Assembly (NCBI GenBank): GCA_004794785.1
Contig: SJOL01007698.1
Location: forward strand, 62,001 to 126,000
DNA: 64,000 nucleotides
Origin: Opisthorchis felineus
Taxonomy: Eukaryota > Platyhelminthes > Trematoda > Opisthorchiida > Opisthorchiidae
Reading direction: 5' to 3'
In this document: in pieces, positions 23,871 through 37,434 of the stretch
How positions within the stretch are numbered: the first letter of the stretch is position 1
Layout of the letters: every line of letters begins with the position of its first letter
Translations under genes and position numbers: made by a program
Notes under the pieces: generated by a model
The model's input: only the letters and a program-made list of their open reading frames with translations
The model's database searches: none
What the model was told of the DNA's origin: nothing

Positions 23871-26780
23871 GAATCGAAAAGAGACTTGAAACATCAACAG
23901 AGAACAACAAAGCCTGTTGAACCAGACGCACCACAGCAATGAACGAATACACTGAGATGTACCACACAGGCAGCCGTTTGGGAAAACTATACCGCCACAC
24001 TTCAAGGCCAGACGTACAACAAGTCTTTCATAAAGAACTGTTTATTATATCCATTCATATTATGAAAGAACGCATCGACTGTTTGACATGGTGGGCAAAG
24101 CAACTGTGAATAAGCAACTCGGACGAAATGTAAGGAAAAATACCGCTAGTGCTTGATGTCAAGCTTAATTATTTTGCTTAACGGTTTGGAAACCATGGTT
24201 TCAGCCACCCCGACCTATCCACTCTACCCGTTAGTTAGTTATTTAGCCATGTCATGAAGGAATCGCCTGATGATTATTTGTGAAGAAACATCAGAAAACG
24301 TTCCATACAAGAAGCCTGTCCATTCATTGATCGGTCTACATTCCGTTCCATGTCGTTCGCCTTACTGTTTTGGGAGCTGGTTGAGAGGTCGTTTAGCCCT
24401 ATTATTTCCACGTCCCTACAGAGAGCCTCCAGTGGAATACATCAACTTGTATACCAGGCAGATAGACCTACTCTCGGTACTGTGTGGCATGATTCCAAAG
24501 GTTGCGAGATTTGGGACAAACTGATTCAAAATCTGCTTTTTCTAGGTTAGCAGTGCACTGAACTCAATTAATCGAGAACTTCCTCCTTACTAACCGTCCG
24601 GGACTGAAACAAAACACTAATTACGTTCCACTTGCTCAGTCACCTTGCCAAACAAACATGCAAGCTAGCTGAAGGATGACCGAACTCCTGCCAGCGAACG
24701 TGGTTTGCTTCTGAAAGCTGTGTTGTCGAGGTTTCTACTCGCATTTTACACTGACTCCTTGAAAGCTAATGACTGGAACATTTTGATGAAAGATGTTGCC
24801 GACAATAGTTTTGGCTGAAAACGTTTTACGTTAGATCCCAAAAGGTTCCAAGAAAGATTCAAGCCACAAAATTTTGGACGCATCATAGCTCAATTCACCT
24901 ACAAGCACCAGGACTATGTCCCCCCTTAGATGCGACAAACAACTTGATGATATTCAACTTATTGGTACATCAAATGTCATCAAGACCTATTTCCACAAGT
25001 TAACTGTACAGAGCTTCCCAGTGTTTTGAGCTCATTCAATTTTACACGATCTGATTAAGCTGATAAATTCTTTTCTAAAATTTATGAATTGTGTCGCATT
25101 ATGTGAAAGTTCTCCTTCCTCCCTGAGAACTTGCCAAAGTTATGTTGACTACTTTGTAGAGGTAACCCGCTTTTTCAATAGTTTTACTTTCCTAGCACAC
25201 CCATGAATCACTACACAACTTAATTTTGGCGACAATTTTCTTAAATAACTTTTTAGAAAAGCTCCCTGCTCATCACATTCAAATATGAGCAGATAGTTTC
25301 TAAAGCGTATCTTGAGTAGCCACAACGTGAGCTTATGCGCTGGATACTTGGTTGCCACGCGCCCCGGCAGACATCTTGATTGCATCCATACCAGATAAGG
25401 TTTGGTGGAGGCATCCAATGGAGCCAAACTTCTGGGCATATGTTCGTTCTTTTTTCGTGAAGAAATTATCCCTTCTTGCAAAGTGCCTTTGATTCTCCGG
25501 GCGATTTTCCCCCATTTTCACTTTTCACATTATGTCATTTATATGTCTCCTTACTCCGACTAACTGGACTGTCTGAAAATTTCTCTACAGTGGCGAATAA
25601 AGAAAAATGCTCGCAACACAGTGCCTTTTCCCGCGGAAACTTTACGGTAGAGCTGTTCGGGGAATGAATGGTTGTCTCATTGGGTTGTTGACAGTGGAAT
25701 ATTGTGAAAGTCACTTCAGGCACAGCTTACCACGTGACCAGAGAGGAAATAGGCCATGAGGAGGATACAGTACGGCTCGACAAACACACAAAAATACACC
25801 ATATCTTTAACATACTGCCTCTGACAATTGATTTGATCAGGTTGAGCAGCTGAGAAAAAGGCTCCAGGGAGAGTATTGGTGAACATTATTGCTCAACATT
25901 TAAGCCTATACTGACTGAATGATTTGCTAAAGATCTATTGTTGTCTAACCAAGCAGACCGCATTCAAACACATATTGGATTTCAATTCTTGCCAGAAGCC
26001 GTCGAACCTACCTTCAATTTCCAGCAATTGCTCGCGTGAAATTCAAAGCATGTGGTGCTAATAACCGCAAATGTTCAGCTCCTGTATGGTAGCCTCAGTT
26101 GTTCTGCCTCTCAATTTAGATTCCGTTTATCCCATTTGTTTGTCTGTTCCCATTCGAAACACACAACCGCTCTTTCGAGTGCCGATCAAGTGTTCTGTAC
26201 ACACAATTTTGGAGCTCGTTGATACTCTATTCAAGGTTAGCCCAGGTGTTCTGTTTGCACGCTTGATGGTATCAGAAAAGAAGTGAAGTTGATTGGAATT
26301 AGGAAGCATACGGCAGCTTAGTCAATACTGGAACCAGTTAGACACCAATGGATTCTCTGACCAGCGAGAGCTATCTAATTTTGTAGGTGAATCTAATCTT
26401 CCTACTTGTGGTCGTCAGTTGTGCACCCATTTCCGCATTGTTGCTTACCTTCTCCCTCCGATCATTAATCCCAAACGAAATCAAAGCGTTGTCTATCAAG
26501 TCATTACCTACTGTGACTTGCTCCTGTCGGGACCGTCCATACTATGATTACATAGATAATAGAACATTCTAGATGAACACTTTGTATGGTTAACTGACAT
26601 CAGACCCTGCTCATTGTACACGAGATATTAGACGTCTTCAAATGCATCATGTTTTGGAAGTCACCATAGAATTAGTTTGACTAGTTAGACATTAACCAAT
26701 CAGGCCACACACAAAGGCCTGTGTCACTCATTTAAATAGGTTTGCCTTTCATTGTGACCTGACTTCATGTTCATTTACAG
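23871..26780. other. Non-coding stretch
   Basis: No supported gene. A possible tiny exon follows a TTTCTCTACAG acceptor at 25580-25590 but is too short to judge. Confidence 0.35.
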
Positions 26781-26874
26781 AATGAACCTCAAATTTCCAT
26801 CAGATTCGTGCGGAGAGAGCTCCCAGAAGTGACGGAAACCCATGATCATATAGCTGAAAGAGGTCTACTGAAAA
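26781..26874 (+). CDS. Candidate internal exon, unidentified
   Basis: A 94-base block sits between a strong acceptor (TGTTCATTTACAG) and a donor (GTAGGT). In phase 0 it reads NEPQISIRFVRRELPEV followed by an acidic TETHDHIAERGLL, and it ends in phase 1. The charge pattern is protein-like. No partner exon or family recognised. Confidence 0.35.
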
Positions 26875-27310
26875 GTAGGTGCGATGAACGCAAATAACTT
26901 CATCCTGAAAAGGTGAAACCTTTGATGGTTTCTAAATAGTTACGGGTTACGGGCCCAGTGCTCAAATGTCCGCCAATAGCAGTTGGGAACAGCAAAAACT
27001 GGGGCACTAAGTTAACATTCACCTACGACAGTCCATGTCCGTATTTGCTGAAAAACAATATTCCGAGAAGAGGGAAACATCGCTTTTGTTTGTGATCTAC
27101 ACTACAAGTACTCAAGGCTAAAGATTCTGCCAATAATGGGAGTGGAATTTGAACCGTCGCATTGAACACATTATATAACCGAACAGGTCCGCCTCCTAGT
27201 GGTGCCGGAACACTTACAATTTCGGTGATATCAAACCAACTCTCATAGTACTTGTGACGTTCACAGCCGGTTTAAAGCGGACATCTGGTTTGTTATATTC
27301 ACAAACAAAA

Positions 27311-27490
27311 GATTTAGACGGGATTCAGATGTGTCTTTCGTTAAACCACAGTTTGCCAGAAAGTGAGTGTCATTCGCGAATTTCGTACAATTCGGGTTCA
27401 ATTAAAACATAGAGTTGACGGAACTTCGAAGAATTTCCTACTGATGAGACTCAAGACGGACTAAGTTGGTCGTGAGCTGTCAGAGTTCAC
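27311..27490 (+). repeat. Dispersed repeat with decayed hammerhead core
   Basis: Copy of the same repeat family: a gattcagatgtgtc block, then gggttcaattaaaacata (as at 46.7 kb), a gttgacgg block, and CTGATGA at 27441-27447. The expected GAAA is mutated to TAAG, which would abolish cleavage. The distal gagctgtc block is retained. Confidence 0.55.
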
Positions 27491-27772
27491 ATTATTTTTA
27501 TGAGCAGTTCTATCAATATAATTTGATGTAATTTTTGTTTTATACTACGTTCAACTCATCTCCTCGCAATTACCACTACTCGGTGGCAAAAAGGGGCGCA
27601 GAATATTTGGTGGGATGAAACTTTTCAATATTATTCGGGAAAATTAGCACAACTATTCATGGGACAATGTGAAAATTCATATTTTTCACCCACTAGTAGA
27701 GGCGTAAAGTTTGGGTCGAACAACGCAATGAAAAAATCGGAAAAACACACTGGAAGCAATGGAAGGAACTAC

Positions 27773-27969
27773 TTATAAGGTTGCTGAGAAACTCTTTGAC
27801 AGCTCATCACTGGCATCCCCATGTAGGTAGATGTCATCCTCGCGTGTGTTGACTTTGTGTTCCAATAAAAGGCTCGTCATTGTTGGATTGCCCATTCCGA
27901 TCTGCATTGTAAGCATATGGGCTAAACTCTCTTCTAACTCAAGCTTATTTACAACGTTTTCGGGCGTGA
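27773..27969 (-). CDS. Candidate last exon, unidentified
   Basis: On the minus strand an acceptor (GATGATACTACAG) opens a 197-base exon that ends in TAA at 27773-27775. It reads TPENVVNKLELEESLAHMLT, then MQIGMGNPTMTSLLLEHKV, then an acidic EDDIYLHGDASDELSKSF tail. The frame stays open further upstream to 28108, so the start could be earlier. The peptide looks like a helical C-terminus. No family recognised; upstream exons would lie to the right. Confidence 0.42.
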
Positions 27970-28108
27970 CTGTAGTATCATCCAAAAAGATAAACCGAAA
28001 TACGGAAAGTTTGCGTAGATATCTTATAAACAAATCCGGTAATGCAAAAGCAATCATAGAAAATCTGTTTGCAAAATCCTTGTGTTTTTCAGAGGGTTTA
28101 ACGTACAT

Positions 28109-30840
28109 ATTACCATAAACCTTGGTTCATAGTAGTCTGGGTGGATGGGTGGATATGGGATGGGACAGAATAAAATAAACAGCTGTCTCGTCTCCCTCAC
28201 CCCAAAAATACAGCACTGCGGGTGGCACTGTTTCTCGATTGATGGAAAAATTTCCTGTGATATGCATTTTGTATCTCTCATTCAGTTGTTCATCCTCTCA
28301 AGATGCATACTTCCGGTGATTCATAGGTTGTTACAAATGAAATGGAAGCACTCAATAATTCTTTGGTAAAAATTTAGAGACTGTGGCATAATTTTGCGAC
28401 CCTTCCCCTAATTTTTAGTTAGTTGGGTCACCGTCTGTAGTGTGACAGCCCATACCTGCTCTAGTGAAATCAGATCACAAGTTTTCAGTGTACTCCACTT
28501 TGTTGGTGGTGGGGAATTTTAGTGTTTTCGACCTGTAAGTGAAGTTAGCCTGTGCTGAAGAGTCATGAAACGCTGTGCATACTTTTATTTGGAACCAACA
28601 GTGCGCATCTCAAGAAATTCCAGGGTGTCTGGAACCCGCGAACCCTTGCCTAATAGTTTGCACACCTAATAGTTCGGCCACGAACAGCCAATCACCAGTG
28701 TAAGTTGCACCTAAGCAGGGAAGAGCACCACTCATGCTTCAATCACGGAATCCACATCACGTGGTCACATACTGAATGGCTCCTTCAGTGACGGCTCCTC
28801 CAGTTTGTGCACTGCTGATGATTTCAAATATGGACGGAATAGCTGTACACTGCTTTTTGGCTTTTCAGCCTAGATCGACTTAACCTACAGGAGGAAATCT
28901 CCATTCAGTATTTCATTTTATAAAGGATTTGGAGGAAAGTTAAATCACACTGGAGGTGTTCTGTTGGACATCAATTTTGGACATTTGTCTCACGCACTAG
29001 GAATTTAGCTCTGGCTCTCTCTATATGGTTTTAGGGGATACAAATGAATTTCGGAAGCTTCGTGGCTATAACGTAAATTACGTTTCATGGTTAAGAAAAA
29101 CGAACGGAGGCTAGTTCACCAGGTAAATAAAATCACGACGTCATCGACAGTATATGTGAAGCTAGGATTGAAGGGCGGCTAAGAAGTAGAGTTTTGGTCC
29201 GTAAAAAATACTGGTAAGCTACCATGGAACTTCTCTACAATGGCCTTATTGATTTTCCCGCTACAACATCAACTGAGTACGGCCAGCCATGCATTTGCGT
29301 ATGCCCTGCTTCGGACTTCAGTCAAATAAAGCTTGGGTGTGTACCATCCGAGAACATCGAAGTTAAGGCGTGCCCTATTCCGATGAAATTTATGAACGGT
29401 TAAAGTTTCATCCATAACAAACTCATAGGTCGCGTTTTCATAATAACGCTATTACCTAGGCAACAATCACAACATTCGTGATGAGGCTGATAATCATTTT
29501 TTCGCGAGGGACATTTGCGTGCTTCACATCGCACAATATTATCCGCCCAGAATTAGTGTGGCGTCAACAACATAGCTGGATGGCATGTCAGTCGAAAAAC
29601 TGTTCTCAAAACGGATAAGGAACGAAGAACAAACAGACTTTCGCTTGTACAGTTTGTAACACACAGGCCTGTAAATTCCCTTTTGTCGAGTTTGACGAAT
29701 ATGCCATTAGTTTGCTCCATACATTGCTTCTTAATTGGTGGCTATCTGTTCACTACTGGAGACCCCAGCCAAGAGTTATGAGAGCGTTGCGGAGGATGCC
29801 GTGGCCATTCATCAAACGCCCAATAAAACCCATCGTTACATTCTGTACTGTGTCACTCAATTAGGCCCAAGACATTCAACTTTGAAAGTAGGCTGGAATG
29901 TGGTGCAGTGGACAACTGGGAATCTCGGTTTTTAACCGTTCAAAAGTGATGGCAAATAAGTAATTCGAAAGGTGAGAAAAAGATGACTGAGCAAAGCCTG
30001 TTTCCGAACGGTGATCAAATGCAGCATCGAACAGCTGATTTTCAAGCGAATTACCCGATCGATAAATGAGATACACACTACTGATGATTTTGCAATAAAG
30101 TTGAAGCAGCTGTACAGTGCTTCTTGGCTATTCAGCGTAGACGGGTTTCGGTGACGGACGCCAGCCCAACTGAAGATTACAAAGTCTCCACACACGACGA
30201 TCAAACGAGATAGAACCACATTCAGTCCATTTTACGTCTTACCGTAACCATGGAGAGTGAATTTCCTTGTGGTCCTTCCTTGTGATCAATCCATGTAAGC
30301 TCTATGCTCAGAAATATCTAGGGGTCACTGTGAGACGGCCTCGATTTTATTAATCTGTTGGTTTGATTTAGATTTACTTAAATGATGTAAACTGTACTCT
30401 ATTCCATATCCTGTACTGTTTTATAAGTTTTGCGGTGGAAGAGTGTGCGAAATTTTTCACTGCTCTTGCTACCTTGTTAGAAAATAGAGTTAATTCTTTG
30501 GCCCCGTTTAGTGGATTCTCTAACCGATGGCAATAGCCATGATGTAGCTTGTAGTGAAAATCGACCAGCCGCTAAATGTGTGGCCGTGAAAGTGAATTCA
30601 AAAATCTCTATCTTGGAGAATTTTAGTAGCTGCGGGGCCTACTCCTGGAGCTCTCATTCGGTTTTGTGTTCTTATTGACAGAGGTAATTGAAGTGAAGAG
30701 GTACCGAGTCACCTAAACTTCTTCCTTCCCGTAGGATATTTACCGTTTTTAAATTTGCACCATCCTCTTTTAAACAGACTTCTTCCTGTCTTGAGGAAAT
30801 TATTCTGATGAATTCGCAACAAACGGTGGAGTAACTGGAC
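28109..30840. other. Non-coding stretch
   Basis: Nothing supported on either strand. Confidence 0.35.
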
Positions 30841-30849
30841 TCAATTTTC

Positions 30850-30960
30850 TCTCTAATCAATAGTACACATCCTTGGCCGGGCCAGGGTTTGATCTCCGGA
30901 TGTGTGACCCGCAAGGCAAGCGTGTTACTACTATTAAACCAGCGCATGATGGGAGACCCT
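30850..30960 (-). mobile_element. tRNA-derived SINE fragment, second family
   Basis: The minus strand carries a tRNA-like head, TGGTTTAATAGTAGTAACAC, then CTTGCCTTGCGGG, then AGATCAAACCC, resembling A-box, anticodon arm and B-box of a tRNA-type polymerase III promoter. Unlike the elements at 5.4-6.0 kb in sequence, so a different family. It lies inside a frame of 136 codons that is therefore not a gene. Confidence 0.5.
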
Positions 30961-32039
30961 GAATTTACCCCTCCGAAGAGACGAGCGTGTTTAGGCTTAA
31001 GCCACATAAGTGGTTGCTTGCAAGTCGAACGCCGCAGATACAGCTGATAGGCAGTGACCGTATAGTGAACTACTGCTTCCATGAGCAGTCAAATTTTGGG
31101 TCTACCGTAACAAACACTGCTACAAAAAAGTGCTCCCAAGCACTTTCAGCAAGATCTGAGTTATTCGTAACGAAACACATTAGTTAAAGAAAACTTGTAC
31201 TCAAGTGAAAGGTCTACTTATGGACCAAAAATCTCATCCACACGAGTACCTTCTTCATTGAGACGCGTCTGGTGGACATTAAAAATCTTTCATCACAACA
31301 GTGAGCACCAAGATACATGGCGCCCTCTGAACCGGATTCAATAGATCAACCAGAGCTGCAGATGGGCGACCTTGTGTTTAAGACCGTCGTTCCTTTTGAA
31401 ACATGCCTACGGAGTAAGATCGTGCCTTGGTTCGATGAAACTCGTGATCCTTGGTCTAAACATTCTTTGAGTCGCTCTCCTCCGGCACAGTAAGACACGG
31501 TCAGAATGAAGCAGCTGTAGTTAAGTTATATTTTATCCCTGAACAGACCTAGTCACATGGCGGCGATTCTCTATCACAGTCCGAGTATCATGGACTCCAA
31601 CCTGAGCGAATCTGTTGAAGCTGCTTGTTTGACTCATCTGTGTACCCAGCACTTGAACGTTCCAAATATTGATTTGCTCAATTGCGGCAGAGAAATCTTG
31701 ATCTCGTTACAACAGATGCGCTTCTTTGTGTGGGTGCTTGGTAGCAAGTTGCCGAAAAATTTCACTAAGCCAGCGAGAACTTAGCCAAGTCAGAAACTCC
31801 GGATACTAGACCTAGTTTTTACGGTTTTTTGCAGCTGGTGCCTGCCACAACCGGGAGGGCTTGAAACAAAGTAGTGACACTTGCCGAAATAGACGCGCAG
31901 CACTAAAACCAGCACCTTCCTGTCTTTTAGAATTATGAGAGAACGAGGAAATTGGAGGGCGCTGCACATGTAAACAAAGCGTACCAGCTCAAACCAGTGA
32001 TAGGTGTGTTGCTTAAACCCAGAGGTAAGTTACCGCAGT

Positions 32040-32040
<1 letters not shown>
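30961..32040. other. Non-coding stretch
   Basis: No supported gene. The frame at 31557-31784 (+) looks repeat-derived. Confidence 0.35.

Positions 32041-32083
<43 letters not shown>
32041..32083. repeat. (TA)n microsatellite
   Basis: About 20 TA units with one TG interruption. Confidence 0.98.
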
Positions 32084-32086
<3 letters not shown>

Positions 32087-33876
32087 ACAAAAGACACCAG
32101 CCTGCAGACCTCACTGACGCCAACGGAATCCTTCAGAGACACGAAGAAGAGCGTGGACAGAATTTTACGAAGATACCGGTATTCAGTGTACCTGTGACAA
32201 GCACAAATTACCATTGAATCGTGTGAGTAGATGACGATAATTATCATGCGCCCACGGCACTGCCACTTCCACATCCTTTTGAAGTGTGATTTCGTTGGAA
32301 TTCCAGGCTTCCACTCCGTCCATAAAAAATAGGCGTGAGCTTAGGGAGCTTTCAGAAGTTTGATGACGAAGATCAACATACGTCAGAAAGAGAGGCAGCC
32401 CTAAAACAAAGCTTTGGATGACACCACATGTAGACCGGTGCAAAAGAATAGTCGGTTGACCCGACTACCAAACCAAACTTTCTTCATTTCAGAGTAGCCC
32501 TTCTCCACGAATCCCATAGTTTTTAAGTTTTTGGAGCGGCGGAGCATGTGGACCTCGATCAGATATATGGCACTTGGTGTGAGCCCATTGTCATGTTACC
32601 GTGTTAAACCATCCATCAACACGAACGCATCCGTTAAGCAAGAACACTGTGCTGCACAGAAGAAATCAAGTTGTTGGTAAACAGGGGATCTATAACCGCC
32701 TGCTTGGGAATGCGCTCCATCTCCTTGCAGGTATGATGGTCAGGCCGATAGGTCCGCAGCTCTCGGGAGATAAGCGGCCAGCAGATTTACAGTCTCCACC
32801 GAAAGTTTCTTCCACCAAGCAGAACGAAGCTTGTCCTTGTCAACCAACTGATGAAATATCAGGTAGACAGTTTCATCCAGGCTCTGCGACATTTCTCACA
32901 GGTCCCTTAGATGCATTTCATCTGCATTCAACGCACTGAAGGAGCCTGCCTTGCGCAACAGTTCGTCAACACCCTCCCACGTAAAAAAATACTTCGGTCA
33001 TAGGCTGTTCGCAGCTATGCTTTACCAGGACTGAATGTGATGTGGACAGCGGAGCAGAATATTTCGGCTTCCGGCGCAACTGTTGAGTTAACCCTATGGT
33101 TCACAGCTCCTTCCCGTCAACGAAAAGGTAGCTGATTTGTCTTATCAAGACTGTCACATTTACTTAAATAGCGCACTTTTTTGTTTTTCCTGGTGAGAAC
33201 TGGTATCATGGCCAATTGTAGTTTCTTTTGGCGGTTCCCCGATTCGCTGCATTTTCACAACTTATGAAATACTAGCCCATCTTTCGTACGACCATTTTCA
33301 AGAATAATTGGGACTTCACTTACAGAAGACTCTGCGCCCTTCCAGGTTGACTCAGGTTTATCCGACTAAGCGTTAGATTCTTTGGAACGAACACCCAATC
33401 CGCCATAGGAGTATTCTGAAAAAAGGTCCTGTACCTCACCACTCAAGATGGTCGCAGTTCAAGTTGGCCCAAGAAGATGTGCGTTGTTGAAAAATCTACA
33501 CTGCAGATTTTTCAAATATACACTTGAGATTAGGGGTTACCGATTCGGTTGGAAACGAAGTTAAACACCGCCAAACATTGGTCACTATATCTCACACGAA
33601 CCTTAATTATCACTCGATCAATGACCTGCCTTCCAGTGGTTATGACCAGATCAGGTAGGAATTGTAGTTGGCCTTCCAGATACACCGTAGCTGCGTCGAC
33701 AGGATGAAATCAAGCGCTCTGTTGAGCAGCTTGAGTCTGGCCAAGACGCCCGGTAGACCTGACGTGCTGGAACTCCAAGTAGGATGAATAGGGTGTTTAA
33801 ATTGACAGACCGTCAACAGTGCATAATAAGGTAGCCAGAGATGAGGATTTATATTAGGAACAAATTATCTTTACAG
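32084..33876. other. Non-coding stretch
   Basis: No supported gene. The frame at 32601-32939 (+) lacks motifs. Confidence 0.35.
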
Positions 33877-33964
33877 GTACTTGAGCGGTGACGGTAAAAG
33901 ACGCACAGAAGAAGTAATTCGATCCCGCGGTATACCACAAAATTTTGCCCAAATGGTGTCAGGG
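33877..33964 (+). CDS. Candidate internal exon, unidentified
   Basis: A pyrimidine-rich acceptor (ATTATCTTTACAG) opens a frame YLSGDGKRRTEEVIRSRG then IPQNFAQMVSG, closed by a good donor GTAAGC at 33965. The frame stays open to 34099, so the donor may not be used. Basic and polar composition is protein-like. No family or partner exon recognised. Confidence 0.38.
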
Positions 33965-35344
33965 GTAAGCTGGTTGGCAGGATCGTGCCTAAGCTTAAGG
34001 CAACCCCACCCACCGACAGGCCCAGAGTTTGAGGCGGCGGTCCGCCGAGATCTTAGCACCAGTATGGTGGTTTGTACCTTTCTTTTGCTTCCATTATAAC
34101 ATTACGTATTTCGGCAATTGCATAAACGTTTTTGTTTGAATACGAAAAACTACAAAACGAGCTCTTTTACTTTTACATACAACACAAACATAACGTGCTT
34201 CGACTTTCTTTTCTGATTTTGCTCGCGCTTGCGGCGGTCATTCGCGAGTTTTATGTACTAGCTTCGGTATAAAAACATTTCAGACTATCTTCTGATTTTA
34301 TTGTATGTGAGAACCGTTGAAAATAAGACCGCTGGACAACCATAATTGAATTATTATTCATTCACTGACCTAGGCCAACGGCAAACCATTTTAAAGAGAA
34401 CAATTCTTAGCGAGTCTGTCGCATTTGACCCTCAGCATTACTGTATACTCAATCTAGCGTTATTACTTTCATTTCTTTGCCACATATTCCTGGGAAATTG
34501 ACTTTTAGGGTAGCCAGATCACCACACCAGAGACATCTGGCGCAATTCCGGTGTCTGCAAGTGGGATTATGAACTGAATGTTCAACTTCTTGAACTCCTT
34601 TTTCAGCCTCTTGTTCCCCTGTCTCAGGGGTGCTATGTATCCTACATATTACAGGGCGCTTTCCAACAATACACCCGAGGCTACTGCTTGTGATAAAGTA
34701 GCCTTGAAGTGGTTAAAATGAACATTTTCGTTTTTGCAAACCCTCAAGGAATTTAAATCCCTTACATCGGAATGGCGAGAAGTTTTTGACTACCTGGAAG
34801 ATCCTGGCGGCTTAGGACTAAATGGGACGATTGAAACCATCGTACTATACGCAGTTCGTTTTCAGTAGCCGGTAGGAAGAGACGGATGAGGGCAGTAGAA
34901 GCTGTATTGTCAACGGGTTCTAGAACAATGCTTCATAAACCTCATGAAGTAGGCAAAAGGTACAGTCAATAATAGCGCGGTTGGTGGGGGCAGTAAAAGG
35001 GACAGGGAGACAGGACGACATTTTGAAAGCAATAGAGAGTAATTACCAAATGGTATGCAAACGTATGGATACTGGCAGTTAGGTAGCGTTAATAGACCAT
35101 GTACAGAGACAACGGCGCAGAAACCAGTCATTACGTTCTGGGGAGAAACTGTCTGGAAAATCGGCATCGGGTGAATGTGGCACAAACTAAATATACTTGC
35201 AGTCTTTGGCTGACATCGTGGCAAAGCAGCGCATGTTACGTGCCAAATCGGAATGCGCTCTTAGGCCTACTTGCAACTAAAAGGCAACAAGCACCTTGAA
35301 GTACGATTCAGTACAAAAGTAGTGAAAAAAGCCAACTTGGGAAG
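33965..35344. other. Non-coding stretch
   Basis: Nothing supported. Confidence 0.35.
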
Positions 35345-35412
35345 TTGCGTTTACGCACGGATAGCGCGCTCGTCAACCAATCGAGGGGCTCCGCGTTCGA
35401 TCTCCGGGCAAC
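35345..35412 (+). repeat. tRNA-like sequence (SINE head or tRNA pseudogene)
   Basis: A-box-like TAGCGCGCTCGTC followed by a B-box-like GTTCGATCTCC at tRNA spacing. No clean cloverleaf with a paired acceptor stem is apparent, so it is not called as a functional tRNA. Confidence 0.35.
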
Positions 35413-37434
35413 CTGTTCGTAAGTCAGAACTGACGTTCGAAAATGGATAGAGTTGATATGAAATTGCAAGCAAAGCCGCACAGGCGACGAAATCTTGACA
35501 TTAGCTATTAGAGAATAAGCAGACCTAATGTGAGAGCAAAAACCCGAGGAATGAGCAGGAAGGGAGCAAATCGGTGTTATAATGATCAAGCGTAAATTTT
35601 GCTACTAATGCATGGTCGGGACAAACAGGAGATACAACTGGTGATCGCCGTTTATTTAACGCTACCGATGACTAAAGAGTGAAGTGCTTACATCAATTAC
35701 CTCCGAGCACCTTATCAGCGCGTATGCTAGTGTCTCATAAGTCCTTTTCTTTTCTTCTACAAGGTGGTCAACTGACTCGTGAGGGGTACAAAATTGGAGG
35801 TTCGCTATTCTGATCTGAGTAACACGTTTGACTAAACTATTGTCCGTCAAAGAAAACTGCATAGCTGCCCGTTGGATAGACGACCATTTGAGTTGTACGA
35901 CTTTCCATATGGCTGTTGGCCGCTTCTTGCCAAAAATTAAGGTGTGTACCGGGGTCGCCAAGGGTTGTCCCGCGGCTTCCACTATTTTCGATGTAACTTG
36001 TAGTTTTGCGCCCCTATTGCGTGGTCCTTTTTCAGTGGTGGTAAATCCGTGGTGAACCTTCAAACTAATCAGCCTCAGTGAGGTCTCAATAGAGTAGCAC
36101 TATAGGGAGGAACCTGGAACATCCCGCATAATACAACCAAGCACCGCTTGTAACCCAGCAGTATCTAGCCAATGCACTATAGCTTGATGAGTGCCCTGGG
36201 CTGTGCGCGCTAGATAATGTTACAGAAACCCGGAGCCTAAGCACTTTTGTCTGAGGTGACTTCAGATTCGGGAATCAGTGTGCTTCTGAAGTACAGAAAT
36301 CGGGTAAGGCGCTCTACCATGTCAGGTGAGCCGTGAACCCGCGGACAATGGAGACGTGCCGACCGATTCTTTACATCGTTACGTGGAATGCTGAGCTCAG
36401 AATTAAAGCTTATCTATCAGGAAGGATGTAGGCTATTTAAAGTGAGTAAAAACAGTAGTAACCAGGAGCGCAATAGGGACGACGTTGAAGTTATTCGTAT
36501 CTTTTACAAGCGTTAGATCTCTAGACTCTGGAAAGAATGGCTAATAGGTGCGATATAACAGAAGCCTCTAAAGTTGTTGAGGGTTTCTTAGAACTTCACC
36601 CAAGGTATTTGTCCATCTCCAAGAACTGGGTGCCCTTATTAAGCTCCGATAAACTCTCGCCAGAGCACGACCGGACACAACTCAGTGGGCAATTTTACCC
36701 CACAGGGATTAGCCAACGCTCTTAATGAAATTCTACCAGATATGATTGACGTAGGCTGATCAACAGCGCATAAACATCCAATCGCTTATTTGTAGGAGAC
36801 CATGGTTCAAACTGTGGTGCAGACAGATTGGGACTGAGAGTCTGAATACACAGCCTAAACACTAGATATGTTAACTTGCAACGCCCATTGGACGACGACT
36901 TCTCGCTAAGAGTGGCAGGGCAGAAGAAGCTTTGAATGCCCCCATCCGGTATGCTCTAGGGTTTTGCAGCTAAAACGAGAAAAGAAAGAAAACAGGTAAG
37001 CATGACCGTTAAGTTTGAAAATACAGTGTGATAAAATGAAAAAAATACAAAGCTATTTGAAATGACAGTGACTGCAAAAAAGGGCGAGAGAAAAGGCAAA
37101 ACAGAGCTTCCATCGATTGCGACTTCAGTTGAACTTGTGCCTCACCGCTGATTCTGCCTAACCCGGCCATGAATTGACTCCCCCGGACAAAAGTCCAGAA
37201 ACGGCATTTGCAGCTGTGGTGAAGCCTCAAACCCGAGTATGGTTCCCTGAAACAGCAATATTGAGCAAATGTTGAGCACCCGTTTAGCGAACAGTCAGCT
37301 ACTGGTGGTACACGTCAAGATTCACTGTGATGGCGTTCAACCCTTTCTGACACTAATACTCGTGTTTGTTTTAATCAATAAAATAATAAGTATTACCATA
37401 GCTCTCATAATAGCGTGGTTATGAATCTTCCTGA
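35413..37434. other. Non-coding stretch
   Basis: No supported gene; opposing frames at 35662-36063 show no motif. Confidence 0.35.

Noticed and set aside
30672..31082. A 136-codon minus-strand frame.
   Set aside because: It runs through a tRNA-like SINE head and has no motif or splice boundaries of its own.
31557..31784. 75-codon plus-strand frame with an ESVEAACLTHLCTQH motif.
   Set aside because: Probably a repeat-derived sequence; could not be tied to a named element or gene.
32601..32939. 112-codon plus-strand frame.
   Set aside because: No recognisable motif and no exon boundaries; composition not distinct from chance.
36780..36870. Possible tRNA-like B box (GGTTCAAAC).
   Set aside because: No matching A box or cloverleaf at the right distance.
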